64,000 nt of DNA from Collybiopsis luxurians FD-317 M1 (lineage: Eukaryota; Basidiomycota; Agaricomycetes; Agaricales; Omphalotaceae). Position numbers and translations under genes: made by a program. Of this stretch, positions 11,139 to 24,773 are shown one piece after another. The notes beneath the pieces are model-generated. The model made no database searches. It was not told where the DNA came from and saw nothing but the letters and a program-made list of their open reading frames with translations. Numbering within the stretch: the stretch's first letter is position 1; each line of letters starts with the position of its first letter. The stretch covers positions 15,492-79,491 of the forward strand of contig KN834858.1 of NCBI GenBank assembly GCA_000827265.1, read 5' to 3'.

Positions 11139-14100
11139 GGAGATGAAATGTTTGACATCACGCTGAGCACGTTTGTATATATATTTGTACTCGAGTATTT
11201 ACTACCACTGCGTTAATATGGTTGTTAATATATCTCAAATTGACTAGGCGAGACGCGCTTTTTTGTCTCATTTCACACTGTGTTGAAGACTATTTTCACA
11301 ACACTTCGCTGATTGCTGGAAAACTCTCGCTCGCTTGTGAATTTTTTACGAAACGGGAAGTGGTCAAAGCGACTTATACGAAAGAAGACATATACTCGAG
11401 TACCGCCACCCGCTGCTTAGTCCCAATACTCTCGGAAGTTAGTACATATGCCATTATATTCATATGGGTCCACGCAACAATTGTACAAAGTCGATCTTCA
11501 GGCTAAACGCCACTGGACTCGGCTTGAACCGGCCTGCTGACAGCCCGGTATTTAAATCGAGCTGCCCGAGGGCAGAACTCATTTTTGGAGGTAATACATT
11601 CGGAGCGATTTTTTCTGCGCTGTTAGATGGCCTGTAATAGCTTAACCCCCTTCAGCTGCGGTAAGCTCGGCTAAAGCGCCAAACCGAACACTTGGAAACC
11701 AATGGGCATTCGTACTCAACGAAAGTAAACCGCCTGTGGTGGTAAAGGGTTCACAAGGCGGGAAAGCGTCTGGTGCTCAGTTAACATTCGAACGGTTTTA
11801 AGTTGACGGCCATTAGTCATTACAACAGAAGATGTCCGCATGTTAGGTTGCGAAAACTCGTGGAACATCTTTGTACGCAATGTCAGCCAGATTCTGGATG
11901 TAAATGAAGTTAGTCAAGCCAGGATCGTTGGTTACGCTTTCATGTTAACACAAGGTTTCCATCCATGACCCACCAAACTGTGGGGACAGCGGGAAGCGGC
12001 GCATTCTCAAGCCCCTCTTTGCTTCCTGCCGGGGTGGATGCTCGTGGTACCGGTGACCGGTAGTTCGAACAAGAACGATTTAAATCCGTTGTCGTTACTC
12101 CTCGAATTTAAAAAACTTACACCCGAGCATTCTTCTATCTTCATGAGAAACTAACGTAGTAAAGTATGCAGACTCTCTGACATGCTCTGACACAATGTCA
12201 ATGAAGATTGTATTATGCTGAAGCACGACATGCTGGGGAAGTCCAAGGTATAAGAGACGTGTGAAAGTGAGCCACCGCGTAGCGTGGCATGTACGATTCC
12301 GGAAACCAGCCGGAAACGCTCTAGAGTTTAACACATTAAAAAGTTATCAAAGCTATAAGTTCTGCTCTTGCATGTCAAAAAGCCACAAAATAAAGTGAAA
12401 AGAACATTGAAGAATCTTGAAAATAGACTGATTCGCAAACCGCCGTTGAGACAGAATCACGAGTTAGCATAACTCGTAAAAAGGCACATATTTCGGAGCC
12501 CAAGGTTCAAGGTTCAACATTCAATGTCTAACTTTTGAGGAGCAAAAATGTAGTTGAAGATGATTTTAGTTAATATTTTCTGGAGGAAACCGACTCAGAT
12601 TCAATGAATGAGGGGGCCCTTTTGTTCACAGGGTTGCAAACAGGCTCAAAAGGAAGGAAAGTAGTCATGTACAGATGTACAAATACGGCAACACTGAATA
12701 TCTCAACAGTCATGTGTAGAGATCCGGAGTCAAGAATTACGAGTTGGGGAAGGTTGAAATACTGTATAATTACGGCCATAAGTGCAGGGGGTGTTATGCA
12801 TTATGCAGGGCACTTAAAAATCACAAGTAAGAAAGGTCAAGTGATGTGTTATGCCTGCAAACTAAGTGCGTCGGTGCTCAAGTGTGCCTGCTGTAAAGAA
12901 TCACAACAGCACTGGAATGAGGGTCCAAAAACCATTGTCCAGATACAAGTACATAGCCAGTATCTAAAGAATAGAAAATACAAATACAGGAGATATTTGA
13001 GGCAACAGGATGTAAGCAGATGATAGTGACTGATTACATTTACTTTAACAGGCACCAGTTACGATATAAGCAAATCACTTTTGCTTGTGTAAGCCCAGGC
13101 TGACACCAGATTCAACTCCAGAACAGCAAAATATATCAAAAAACACACCTCCGAAGTTTTTCCTATGGTACTCTAGGTACAGTCAAATTTTTGGGGGTCA
13201 CAATATACAGCAGATCATTTCCACTATTACCAAAGCCTAAGAAAACTGCGTCACTTTCTCGGTTGAATTTGCTTCTCCCTGACTGTAAGGAATTGAGGAA
13301 AATGCAGAAACTAGAATGATAGCTTTCAAGGCAGGTCACCGAACGACGTGGTCAGGAAATGGGAATTAGGCACAGTAGTCCTACCGGCGGCCGGTGTGCG
13401 CTCTATTGTATTTCCTCTGAAATTAAGTATATGTTCCCGGATAAGTAGTCCATAATTCGGTTGATGCCGCAAAAATTGAGTTCAAGGGATCCGGAGCGCT
13501 TAGCGCACTATCCACCTAGCAAACTTTTGAGGACCAGCTTTCAACCCGTCAGATTGTCTGCCGCAAAATCGCGAACGACCCCCTCTCAATTAGCGTTCAG
13601 CGCGATCTTCACGTAGAGGGATTCAGGTGTTTAGAGTGAACACGGGTCGAAATCTGCTTGTACAATCAGAAAAATTTATGCAGACTTCGGGGACTTACTC
13701 GGAATCTTCACCGACACTAACCACACAGAGAAACGTTTCATCTCCTCATCGCTGTCAGAATCGATGCCAAGAGAAACATGGTTGCTATTTTTATACAGTG
13801 ATGTAATTTGGGTATGTATGAAGACTTGACATTCTGTTAAACTAATCGGTTATGCGCAGAAAATACTCGCCCTAGTGGCATATCACCAATGGGTGTATTC
13901 AGACGGCGAATGTCAACAACACTCTCGAATGGACGATCCTCTCCGTCGAATAGTAACTCATTAGATCAGCCCTTCTGGTCATCGGCGCCATTCGACGCAG
14001 AATGTCCGCGAAAGTCGAGCAAAAAGAACAAGGAAAGAAGGGCGGCGGAAGATGGGCTGCAGTTGTCTTTTTCCGGGAACACTGATATTGATAATTAACT

Positions 14101-14313
14101 ATCGACCAGATGGTGAACATTTACATATGAATGCCCCATTTCAATATAACCGTCAAATTATTGCTCAGAGCATGGGGCACAATCGGCTATGTAATAAGTA
14201 GATGGACGGACGTCTTTTACGTGAACTTTTCTAAGATGAAATACAGAAAGCACAGAGGGTTCGCTTCCTGTCTCGCATTATAACATCCTTCCCCTGCTAT
14301 CTTGAAGACAGCA
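11139..14313. other. Intergenic, holds one MITE-like relic
   Basis: More than 3 kb without a supported gene. A repeat related to the 29.5-kb MITE starts at 12760. A 69-codon frame at 13889-14098 (MGVFRRRMSTTLSNG start, Ser-rich) has an ATG but no family signature or splice partners. I see nothing else. Confidence 0.5.
12760..12892 (+). repeat. Truncated copy of a TA-flanked MITE end
   Basis: From TACTGTATAATTAC at 12760 to about 12892 the sequence aligns, at roughly 86 percent by eye, with the reverse complement of 29720-29852. It therefore carries one terminal inverted repeat and about 100 bases of interior of that element. Homology stops after GTGTGCCTGC and no matching second end was found, so the copy is truncated or rearranged. 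Most differences are transitions. Confidence 0.65.
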
Positions 14314-16726
14314 ATGCTCAACGACAGCAAGAAATTTCAAGAAGACCTCAAGGTCGAGGTGGAACAGGCTGTAGACTCCCCTACCTGGTACGACGAAGAA
14401 AAGAGACTTGTGCGCAAGCTGGATCGTCGCATACTGCCGATTACTTCCTTGCTATATTTGCTTGCTTGTGAGCTTTTCCTTCTTGTACTATGAAATAGAT
14501 CTGATACTTATCGGCCACAGATTTGGATCGTTCGAATTTGGGGAATGCCCGCGTTCTCGTAGGTCTCCATGATAATGAACACGCTCTTCCGGCGGACGGT
14601 GCGTCTTGCAACAAACAATCTGAAATCATAAAGCTTGATTGGCTCTTTTGGACTCAAGTTCTTGGCGGAGATCCAACGGGCCACTTATTTGACTGGGTCA
14701 ATTCGGCCTTCTTCTTTTCCTTCGTGAGGGCTTAAATTTGCTTTTATGACATTCTTATGGTTTCTCAAGCTCGGGTGCACTAAAGATGCTTTTCTCGATT
14801 CCTGCAACCATTGCTTCAAAGCTAGTTCCCCCTCGCATCTGGTTGGCTTGTGCAGCCATGGGGTGGGGAACCTGTTCGACACTTATGGTAAATTTTATCT
14901 CTGCACTGAACTCCAACAAGAAACTAAGGTTTTTTTAGTCTGCGGGATTTGACTTCGGTGGTTTAATAACTGCGCGAGTGTTTCTGGGAATTTTCGAAGC
15001 AGCATTCGCTCCCGCAATTCCACTCTATTTGTGTACGGCTCAATGTACTGTTCTTTGAACGCCGAATTTAGGGAACTTTTACAGCTTTTTTCTACACGAA
15101 AGAGGAAATGGGTCTTCGAGTCAGTCGTCCGTTCTACAGTGCAATCATTAGTTACCTTTTGGCAGATGGCTTATTGGTTCGGGTTCGCGGCCGTTGCAGG
15201 CGCATTCGGTGGAATCATAGCCTTCGCCATTGAGTACGCAGTTATTCCATTCAGCAATTGGCGTCTTCTGTTTATTGTCGAGGTATGCAAGGTGCTTCCT
15301 ACCACCTCATAATTCTGCTCACCTGACGGTGCACGACAGGGGTTGCCAGCTGTTTGCCTTGGAGTATTTACGTTCTTCTTCCTTCCTGACAGACCAGAGT
15401 CTACCCATTTTCTGAGTGAACGGGAACGAGAGATAGCTCTACGAAGAATGAATCGCGGAACTGGCGGTGATATAGGAGCAGTTGTCAACAAATGTAAGTG
15501 CTGTATGGATGTCACCGATCGACTCGCAAATTGTTTATTATGCAGCTCACGTCACAATGGCCTTCCAAGATTGGAGAGTGAGTGACTTGCTTAGTCTGGA
15601 GTCTTTATTGATTGACCACTTTCCTTTGCAGGTTTACTGCGGCGGAGTAATATATTTCGCATTGATGTGTTCATTGGCGTCCACATCCGCCTTTTTGCCT
15701 ACCATTTTGAAGACGTTCGGCTTCTGTAAGTGTATATCACGTCAAAATTTCACAACCATTTCAAACTATCACATCGTAGCTAATGCTCAAGTTCAATTGA
15801 TGACCGTTCCCCCATACGCTGTTGCTATGTTTGTGCTCGTAGTTAGCTGCTGGATATCGGACAGAGTGCAAACCAGAGGTACGACCTGACTTTGGGTTGT
15901 CACTGTTGACCATGTACTGACTCCGAGTTCACCCATAAGGTATTCCCCTCGCTGTCGCCTGTTTTGTTGGAGGCATGGGATACCTGTAAATGCAATCCAG
16001 AAATTAGGTTTGATCAGCTCCCATTTACCTTGAATATACATAGGATTCTTCTCTTCGCCGACGAAAACATCCACGCTCGTTACTTCGCAACCTTCTGTAT
16101 CACCAGTGGTACTTACACTAGCGTCGGGATTATCGTTGCGTGGTGTACGTGTTTCTCCTCAACTTTTTGTACGCGCTATCTGAATCCCGTCTTCAGTCGC
16201 TCACAACCTTGGATCAGAGACAAAGAGAGCTACAGGAATCCCATTGTTCGTAGCTATTGGCCAATGCGGCAGTATCCTAGGCTCGCATCTCTTCCCCACC
16301 ACAGAGGCACCGCGATACATGTAAGCTGCGCTTGGATTCTATCGAAGCACTCTCTTACTTCCATTACGTCTACCGGCAGAAAAGGATTCGCAGGTAAATC
16401 AGGTATAAAATATTTCACATTAGCCATATTTTGACGTTACATCCTAGTCAGTTGTGCTATTGAGCTCTTCGCGGTTATTTGCGCGTTAATAATGACAGTG
16501 AGTTCTCGTGAAGATGAGACGCTAAACTTTACTCATTCTTCCCTTACTTATAAGGTATCCTATCGACTGGACAACGCCCGAAGAAATAAGTTACACGGTG
16601 TTCCTAAAGCGGACGCTCCAGTGGATGTCGCAGAATACGCAGATAAGGTACTTAATTATTGTCTTCTCCCTGAACTTCAACTTTCAATGGTGCACACAGG
16701 CTTCTTCTTTCCGGTACCTCGTCTGA
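14314..16726 (+). CDS. ACS-family MFS transporter (allantoate/vitamin-type anion:cation symporter), 492 residues
   Basis: Eighteen exons of 14-154 nt close in phase: 14314-14467, 14521-14598, 14659-14723, 14786-14887, 14939-15032, 15085-15119, 15166-15282, 15340-15493, 15546-15577, 15632-15725, 15780-15878, 15940-15985, 16044-16144, 16197-16320, 16380-16393, 16448-16497, 16555-16647, 16700-16726. Family landmarks are continuous: KLDRRILPI, AYLDRSNLGNAR, GGDPTGHLFDWVNSAFFF, RVFLGIFEAAFAPAIPLY, FYTKEEMGLR, MAYWFGFAAVAGAFGG, NWRLLFIVEG, LPDRPEST, AHNLGSETKR and the C-terminal ADKASSFRYLV. This is the fungal DAL5/TNA1/LIZ1-like group of plasma-membrane organic-anion and vitamin transporters; substrate is not assignable. 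The smallest exon codes only five residues. No frame damage is seen. Confidence 0.88.
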
Positions 16727-17907
16727 ATGACAGTAATAGTAATGCCCGATTCCATCTCGAGCTTGTAAGATACAGACCGTTTTTCAAATGATGATCTACG
16801 GCCCGGGTTTGGTATAGCGAGTTGTATTATTTACAATTTCATTTGTTTCAAGTTGTCCCAAGTCAGCCAGGGTTCGTTTGACATCTCAGTACAGAAGTCG
16901 AAGTCGAAGTCGAACCAACGTAGAGAAATGATAAGATCATGAAATAGCCTCGTTATATGCGAAAATGGGAGCGTAGATCATGCTGGCGCTGCAGCGAGCA
17001 CCGCGCAGGAATTCTGCAGTTCCTTCGGCTCAGCGGAGTCTTCGAGAATGGATTTGGAAACATATGATCCGAAGGTTGAATTTTCCAGAGAAGCTGGACG
17101 CCTCTGTGGAGTCAGTAAAGGCTCCCCATAATGGTCCCGACAGCGGATAGAAGAATCCACAATAGGGAGAGAAAATGGACAGAGGAGGTATGTATCTAAG
17201 TACTTGATCATGGATGCTAATGAGCCGGACAACAATCAGATCAAAAATTCTCTCCTGTACTACTTCAGAGGGTTTAAGACATCCTTGAGCCTGACCATAC
17301 CCTCTTCTCCGACTCTTCCTACGCGGGTTTTGAGTTTGATATCTTGACAAATGAATGCGTTATGCAACATTCATATTCAAATGGACTCAACCCGGCGGCT
17401 TTCTTGTATTGAGCCCTCAGCCCTCATGCAGCTGATCGACAGCGTCAGCGGGGAGAGGTGGATCTGCTACTATTTAGAAACGTTGATGCCACCTAAGGCT
17501 CAGTACTCAGAGCTGAAACGTTCAACGCAGCACTGGCCCACCTCCATTCGACTTCGATCGACCACGGCCTCTTACAAAACGACCAGATCCCACATTGACG
17601 ATCGTTTATGATGGCTACATTTGTCACTTTTGTCAGTGTACGTACGCAGACATTCAACGCGTAAGCAGTAGGCCTACCAATCTGAGCAATTTGAAGCGCC
17701 GCCCAGAACGAGCATCTTCTTATACCTTAGTTCATAACTAACCCCCCTCCCTTCCCTGGGCCTTCGCAGTGAGCATAGTACAATCTCCAGTCATAGAGTA
17801 ACTACACGGTATAGTATTCATTTTGCCAGACGACAATCAGACTACTAAAGTAACCCCGATAGCTGACACACTGACAGTCCAAAGAGAAACACTCAAGAAA
17901 CCGAACC
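16727..17907. other. Intergenic, nothing recognised
   Basis: A convergent spacer between the + strand transporter and the - strand membrane-protein gene. Frames at 16978-17350 (-) and 17351-17611 (+) have no splice partners or recognisable family. Confidence 0.5.
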
Positions 17908-19219
17908 TCATCCAGACTCCTCGTTGCTAGGCCAAGGGACCCGGCAAACTCCAATGGTATATTCGTATTGCTCGTCATCCATCTCCGGACCATCATGTCC
18001 CGGACGGTAACCGTCAACATCCACATCGTCACTATCGCCATCGTTGTTTTCAACTCCGTCTCTGTCATCCGCAAATTTACCTCTCCGCATATTCCTATCT
18101 TCACCTTCCCAAAGCGTCTCAAACCTCCGTGGCTTAGGCCTAGGCCTAGGCATAGCTATAGCCATGGTCACTTGAACACTTTCGTACATCTGCCCGTTCA
18201 AGAAATCTGCTCTGTTGAGATGGGAGGCTGACAGGGGACCTTTTGGTTTTTCTTCAGTAGCAGAAGATGCGGAAAATGAAGAGTCGAGAGCGGTACGGGG
18301 AGGAGTTATCGTTGATATTCCATTGTTAGTGTTAGTTTCAGTGCTGACGTTGGGGTTATTCGTATTGCTATTGGTGATAGGGGGAGCAGTGGAATTTGAC
18401 GATTGATTCCGTTGGGGGTGGAAGAATTTGATGAGCCAGTTGGTGAGCAGGGTGCGGGTAGGGATACGAGTTTGATTCGGGGATGCGGAGGCAGAAGAAG
18501 TGCTGGGAGGGGAAGCAGGGCGTTGATGGTGATCTTCCGGGTTATTCTCGGCTACCACAGTCGTCATTCCAGTCGTGCTCAGTTGAACAGACTCGCCATG
18601 ATGGAGTTTCTCGTTCATAAGCGGAGTTACAGCGATTGGCTGCGATATATGGGGTGTGTTGGGGGGAGAGAAAGCAGCCCGGGGTTCATCCGTGAATTCC
18701 AGATCTTCGGTTTGGTAATGTGAGGGCAAAAACGCTTACCATGACGCTTTCCCAAGCTACTTCCCTTCGCCATCGTTCGTGGTCTATTCCCGACACTATC
18801 GATACCCGAGGTTCACTAGGACCGTCTTCCCCTTCCGCTCTACCTTCCCCCAAATCCGTCCACAAATCCCACAATTTCGGTTTTTCGCCAATCAATACAG
18901 TCGAATCATTATCGCCATTATACCCTCTCCCCCTCCTTCCTCCAGCCCCAGCCCCAATTCCATCCCTCCCCCCTCGGAAATTCGTCGCAGCAGTCAAGCT
19001 ATATCTCGCAAAATACACACGACGCCAGCCTAGAGCGGCTATGATAGCCGTTGCTAGGAGGCCTATCGCAAGGAAGGCAAGGATGAGTGGGGGTGAAGAG
19101 GTTGGAGTGAAGAATTGTCCGGATCCGTTGTCGGTATTGTTGTTATCGTTGCTGTCGGTGGAAGTGCTGGTGCTGGAAGATGCGTCGCTCGTGTGAGAGG
19201 TTGATGTTTGAAAAGCCAT
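17908..19219 (-). CDS. Single-pass membrane protein with Ser/Asn-rich ends, 403 residues
   Basis: Read on the minus strand: exon 19219-18740, intron of 100 nt (GTAAGC..CGCAG), exon 18639-17908. About 35 Ser/Thr/Asp/Asn residues precede one hydrophobic helix (PPLILAFLAIGLLATAIIAAL), closed by GWRRV as positive-inside anchor. The long cytosolic part has a Gly/Arg-rich patch, a conserved-looking block (EKPKLWDLWTD), Ser/Asn-rich low complexity, QVTMAIAMPRP, an acidic stretch and the end GVCRVPWPSNEES. This layout matches a widespread uncharacterised Agaricomycete protein type. No signal peptide is seen, so type III (reverse signal-anchor) insertion is likely. An alternative acceptor could move exon 2 by a few codons. 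It is distinct from the PPxY family further along, since it lacks the coiled coil and PPxY. Confidence 0.75.
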
Positions 19220-20216
19220 TTTGACTAAACTTCAGTTGTCCGTCGTCCTCTGGCTAGTGAAGTTTCATGACTGGGCCGCCCGCAACGTACGGGGAGCGGG
19301 GTGAGGGATGACTCGAAAGAAGACAAAAAAAGGTTTTTCGGCATAGGAGGTGGAAAAAGAAGTATGTTTGTTCCGGATGGGAGAATTTCTTTAATTAGTG
19401 TTCAGCTGCTCAGAAGATGTTCTTCGTAAAGGTCGCGTGAGAGGATGTACACGGGCATAATTGAATTCCACATGTATTTATGGACGTCTGTCTGCCTCTG
19501 TCTGCAGCTGTCTGCCCACTGTTTTGGAAATCATAGATTAGTGTTGATATACTTATTAATAACAAGCATTCGCCAATTTTTCAATCATATTGCTTGTCGT
19601 TTTGGATGTACATATGTGCCATGTCGATGTAGAAAGTCGATGCCGAGGTTTGATTGATGATTGGGCAATTGGGCGGCATTTTCGATGTCGCGGAGTAGAA
19701 GAAGCTATTCCGACGTGATAAGCACTTACGGAAGAGCGTTCCAATGCTGAGTACCGTGTTATCATGTTTCCTTACTTGTTCTCCAGTGAGGCGGGCATTC
19801 ATTAGATGAAGTCGGGATGGCAGACTCGATTCGTGGAGAGAAAACCAAGGGGAGAGTAAAATTGTTGACATAGTAGGAGCCCGACTATGTACGCACACAC
19901 ATGTATATATATTAAATACATGAAGTTGAAGTAAATAAAATTGGAATCTATGATACTTAGAAGGAGCAATCGTTAATTGAATAGTATGCTTGATAACTGT
20001 GTCGGTGTTGAATGATTCAAGGCGTATTCATTATCTTCTCGCAGGTTGAGCATCATATGTGACATCAATATGCTGGATAGGCTACGAATGAGTGTGGTAA
20101 GATTTCGATAAGTGCTTGGAATAGAAGGACTATCCGGACATACATAACGGAGGGAGCGGTTAATAACCCTTTGAGCAATTCCTGCTTTAAAGAGAAGTAT
20201 CTACCACTGCCGAGGT
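19220..20216. other. Intergenic, nothing recognised
   Basis: About 1 kb between two minus-strand genes, containing the upstream region of neither in an obvious way. Short frames here have no family signature. TATATATA occurs at about 19904 but no gene starts after it. Confidence 0.45.
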
Positions 20217-21513
20217 TCAAATACTGACAGGAATCTTACCGTTCCGAACTATGCGGAGCAAAAGAAGATCAGCAAAAGTAGAGAACAGTGAAGATTGATT
20301 TGCTTTACCAAAAAAACCAATAAATTTCCCAACGTCGCCAGAGTAATTATTCCAAAGTAAATGAGACCTGAGAAGCCTTGTCAGTCAGAAAGATATTCAA
20401 ATAAAAATCAATGATCTCACCGTCTCGCATGATCACAGTACCCACTCCCCCTTGGATGTATGTACTTCTAAGCACATCCTTTGTCCTCCAGATGGTTAAA
20501 GAGAAGATGCAAAGATCAAATATAAAAAATCCGCTCCAAACAAAGATCATATCTACAGAAATTAAGTCTCGGTCAAGCTGAACAAGACAGTTAAGCGCAC
20601 GAGATTCTCTAAGTAGAATAAGTATTCATTTTGACCAAGGATTAAGGAATAGGGAGGACATACTGTGAAGCTGCAAAAACTGGCGCACTGCCGATCTGGT
20701 CCAACACCGATGGTGATTTAATAACGAACCGCTGTTGATCCCCTAGCGCCATGTGTACCTACCAGACACATGTTCACTGTTGCATATGAAAGATGTAGTA
20801 AGGAAAATCACTGACTACCGTGTTACAACTCATGGCTAATCCTAAAATAATGAGGAGCAGTTTTATTCCTCTCCTCCCAGCATACAAAGCCATCACTCTC
20901 AGTATAAAGAGTGCTGATGGAAACGCTGAGATATCAGATTTTCAAGCAAAAAATTGATCCCTATGGAACCTACCGGAAATATTGAATTGTAGTAAGAATA
21001 CCAGTGTTTTTAAATACAAATGAAATTGTCGAGCTCTAGCGTGGTAGGAAGCTTGTATGAAACACCGAAATTAGAAGGATCCTTTAGCCTCAACTTACCC
21101 TAGTTCGGGCTGTCCAAGTCAGTACATCATCTGCAGGTAAACAGTCCACTTACATTTACCAGTTTACTCCAAAAGATTAGCACAAAAGCAGGGATATGTC
21201 CCAGGAGTGTCAAATATCGGTTAAAAAAGAAGAGTATCACTGGAAGTCTGGTCTTCCCTGGGCGTCGCCAGATCAGTGCAATTTCTTGGTCGAGGGTGAG
21301 AAGCCAGTCGTAAATCAGAATCACTGAGTAGAAAATTATCTCTCTTGGGAGACGAGACAGAAGATGGTGAATTAAAACATACCAATTTGCATAAGCTGAA
21401 CATAGTGTGTCCAATTCCTGGCGACGAAGAGCAAGATTTAGGTCGTTAAAGTGATCTGAATCAAATTATTCGCACATTTGAATCTGCACATCTTTCGAAT
21501 CCAACTGGGACAT
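20217..21513 (-). CDS. DUF6533-type seven-TM protein
   Basis: Minus-strand exon chain starting at the ATG 21513-21511 (MSQLDSKDVQIQ). The diagnostic first-TM block is VILIYDWLLTLDQEIALIWRR, then FFFNRYLTLLG, as in the N-terminal DUF6533 domain. Later exons give LFILRVMALYAGRRG (TM3-4), WSGFFIFDLCIFSLTIWR (TM5-6) and RDG joined across a 53-nt intron to LIYFGIITLATLGN (TM7). The first three exon joins close in phase; those in the middle are uncertain. The C-terminus (LLLLRIVRNG) is shorter than the usual LxLR-type tail, so the gene may be eroded. This family is greatly expanded in Agaricomycetes and its function is unknown; a receptor-like role is only suggested by topology. Confidence 0.65.
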
Positions 21514-21638
21514 GTAGATGCAATGGTGTAGTAAGAAGCAGGAAGGGCGGTAGGGTGGATACTCGAACTATTGGCCAAGGGCTATATAACGCTACCTAGA
21601 GCGTACATTAATATCTGTGTTGCACTGGTTTAATGGTC

Positions 21639-21900
21639 CTTATTGGACGAATACGTATTACAGCTGTTACTTCGGTGATAGCATCATGATCATTATGAAG
21701 ATTTAACTTTGGTGGCATGATTACGGTCCAATTTTGCGGCACGGATCACATGTAAGTCAAAATTGCGCTGAATTTGGAATAATGATCATGATTGTGATTG
21801 AAATTTTTGCGCCATCCTCGGTGGATTTTGTGCATCTTAGAAGAGCTGTGCGCGCAGAGGGCTAGTTTTGTGATCTTAGATATATGACCATGGACAGTCT
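21639..21900. repeat. Duplicated noncoding segment, copy 1
   Basis: Starts at TTATTGGACGAATA and aligns with 24774-24990 in the same orientation. Shared blocks include GGTGGCATGATTACGGTCC / GGCGGCATGATCACAGTCC, TTGCGGC, ATGATTGTGATTGA, AATTTTTGCGC / GAATTTTGCGC and GACCATGG. Similarity is around 70 percent by eye. In copy 2 the same segment lies directly upstream of a small secreted-protein gene; here nothing comparable follows, so this copy may mark a lost paralogue. Confidence 0.55.
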
Positions 21901-24773
21901 ATATTTTGAACCTCGAAGACTTAGTTGAGATGGATAAGATGTAAAATATTACTGCCTTAGTACCATGGGCCATTAATGTTTAGCATTACTTAGTAATCAA
22001 CTCTTGACAGCCATTTCAGTGCGTTCCAATCAAGATTCAAGTTTATATGTATGTTGACCGGACAGTGTCAGTTTATCGTTGGTTTATGGCAGAGAACAAG
22101 TATCAAAATACATTAATTCAGCTCCGAAATCTGTGTCATAATGTAAGTACTCCCTGCCATTTGATTTTGCTGGCATATCCCATGCAATTGCACTGAACTG
22201 GAACTCTATAGGGAAACCTAGGTCTGTAATACTCTGACCTAATTTTGACCCTCAAGGCAACATAGTCCTTTTTAAAATCATTTGAAGAGTGTGCGGGAAC
22301 ATTTTTGTATGTCCATGTTTGGGGTCGTGAGTTTTCGGGTTCTTTGGGCTCTATGATTACGCCGGGGTAGGAAAGAAATAGGTGATTTGTGGAAGTGTTT
22401 AGTTACAAAGGATATTTCTTCATACCCGCATCAATGCTTCGATTGAAATTCTTACTAGAATGGTCACCCTTGTCATCCTTTCATGAATACCAAGACAGAT
22501 GAATACAAACGGGTGAAACCATATACTCTTCCGCCTAACCTTGCTGTTGAATGTCGGGTCACTCTCCGGTGATGAATTAATGCCCGTAGCGATGGAAGGG
22601 CACATGGATCATAATAGCTGTTCATTTTACAATTGTAGCATCGTAATGTATACCGAATAGTGCGATAGACTGATCATTCAGGAATTGGATCTTCCCTACA
22701 TTATTCAATATTTTATCCTATCTTATCCTTATACCAGGTGCCGTGAAGCTGGCCCTAAGTCTAACATAGCCCATAGGCAGTGGTCCGGTGTCTCAGAAGA
22801 AAGTGTCCAAGGTCGTTAACAGCAATTCAACATTGTGAATACAGCGAGAAGTTTTACGTGATTAGCAGTCCTTGATCTAAAGTAGAATAAGTAGAGTTCA
22901 AATCAATCAATGGCAAAGACTGCTGATTGCAGATGTGGGAGCTTGAACTTTTCATCGGTATAGTTTGATGTGACCCGGACCATCCCCATTCTGCGTCTAA
23001 CAACAATCACCGCAGGATGAACAGCTTAACTCGCTGCAGAAGGTTGTACCATTGAGATGCCTGCCGAGGGCGGGATCGTAGAAGTGGATGTCGTTGGCCC
23101 AAGAGTCGTTACAGACAAATTAAATGCGATAGCTGCGTATTTTGCATTCCGCGATATTGATGGTTGGAGCGGGAGTGGGGGTTTAAAAGATTTTTTATTT
23201 CTGCGGGCTTTTCGAGAGGGTAAATCGAGAGAAGATGTCATTGGAGGGTTCAGAGGTCTCAAGGCGCCCTCAATCCGATGCAGGAGGGCTCATTGAGGAC
23301 GCTCCTGGGTAATTCGCTCAACCCTCCAGGGTCTTGGCAGAATGATGACGCGCAAAACTTCAAACGCATTTGCATCCCCTGCACGTATCCGTACTCGGAT
23401 CGGTGGATTCTTGACATCTTATTGACGCAACGGAATAGGTAATGAGCAGACCACAAGGCCGAGAAAACTTACTACTCGGCCACCAATCTTCTGACCTCCG
23501 TTTCATCAGGTTTCGGTCAAGTGATAAACAATTTCCGAGACGGATCAACTGCCAGGCTACTGGGGCAAAGGAGGAGAATTTACCGGGCTTTGGTTCGGTT
23601 TTGATTTCTCCGGTTTTTCTAGAAGTAACTTGCGTGATGATGAGATACAGAAGACATTGCACTTCCGTACAAGCCATGCAGAGCAGACGTCAACAAGGAC
23701 CGGCGTAAATGTCAGCTCAACAGAAAGGTTCAAGCCATCCCCGCTTAGTACTTACCTCTCTTCCTCGACATCATCACTGCGGTAAAACGGAATGCCGCTT
23801 GTAACTATAAAGCAAAGGAAGTAAGTAAACGCAACAGAATCAAACAGTATGCGCAGCGGCTGAACAACACGCTCAACGATGGGTATCTTAGCATACAACA
23901 CTAGGTAATAGTACAGCTCCGTCATACCGAATCCCATTCCTGCAAGCTCTTTCAAAGACTCCGAACTGCCCACAAGCTGGGGAGACAAACGTGCCTGAGC
24001 GTACCCTTCCACCCCCCCAGTCAATCCAAATCGCTCTCTAAATCCAGCAGCGCTCCATTAGTCGCGTCGATGACTGGTCAACTCCACTCCTTCATCTGAC
24101 GACCCTTCCTCCGGACTCCCCTGGAAAGCAGAGGTTGGGAGTGATTGGATCATGCGGAACTCAGCATTCTATGAAGAGGACGTGAGCGAAAGGGTAAGCC
24201 ACCCGAATAACGATGTACATTTACACGGGATATTCGCACTGTTGTCTTTCCCCCTCTTTTGCGACCTCAACGAGAGCAAATCATGGATATGAATTTCAGG
24301 AATTATTTCTCGGTTCCTTTAACCCAAGAAAGATTCCTATCACCCAACAAAATGCATTCAAAATGCCCCAAATCTACGGGCGGAGAAACCAGTATAGACT
24401 GGGTGTGGAGACTAGACTAGGCACAATTTATACCTCTTCGTCTTTAACCATCTCGCCCACCGCAATGAAACCTAAGTTTGGCCATATGTTCGCATACAGT
24501 CCTTCGTCAAATTCGGCTCTGGGTCCCCAAACGCCATATCCCCAGCACCAATCAGCAACCTCGACACGGCTTCTCCACATAATTTGTTAGCCGATACTCC
24601 AAATAAATCTCCTATACGCCGTGTCTATCGACTTGGGAGATGTCAATGGGGAAAAGGTGGGCGTTGAGGGTGGCTTGACGATTACGTTCTGTGGTAGACG
24701 GAACACGTAATCAGGGATGACGATGAAAGGAAACGAGATTCCCACCTCTTTAAGTTCTTATTGGACAAATAAC
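21901..24773. other. Intergenic with unidentified exon-like fragments
   Basis: No complete gene could be built. On the minus strand 24024-23752 reads as a 90-residue frame with one strong hydrophobic segment (LRILFDSVAFTYFLCFIV) followed by a charged stretch. Other open frames lie nearby at 23677-23360 and 23262-23026. Upstream minus-strand pieces at about 24590-24440 (WGYGVWGPRAEFDEGLY) may belong with it. Together they could be an eroded multi-TM gene of about 1.6 kb, but splice phases do not close, so it is not listed as a gene. Confidence 0.35.

Noticed and set aside
18215..19196. Plus-strand frames of 63-158 codons
   Set aside because: They are antisense to the well-supported minus-strand membrane-protein gene and reflect its Ser/Gly-rich codons.
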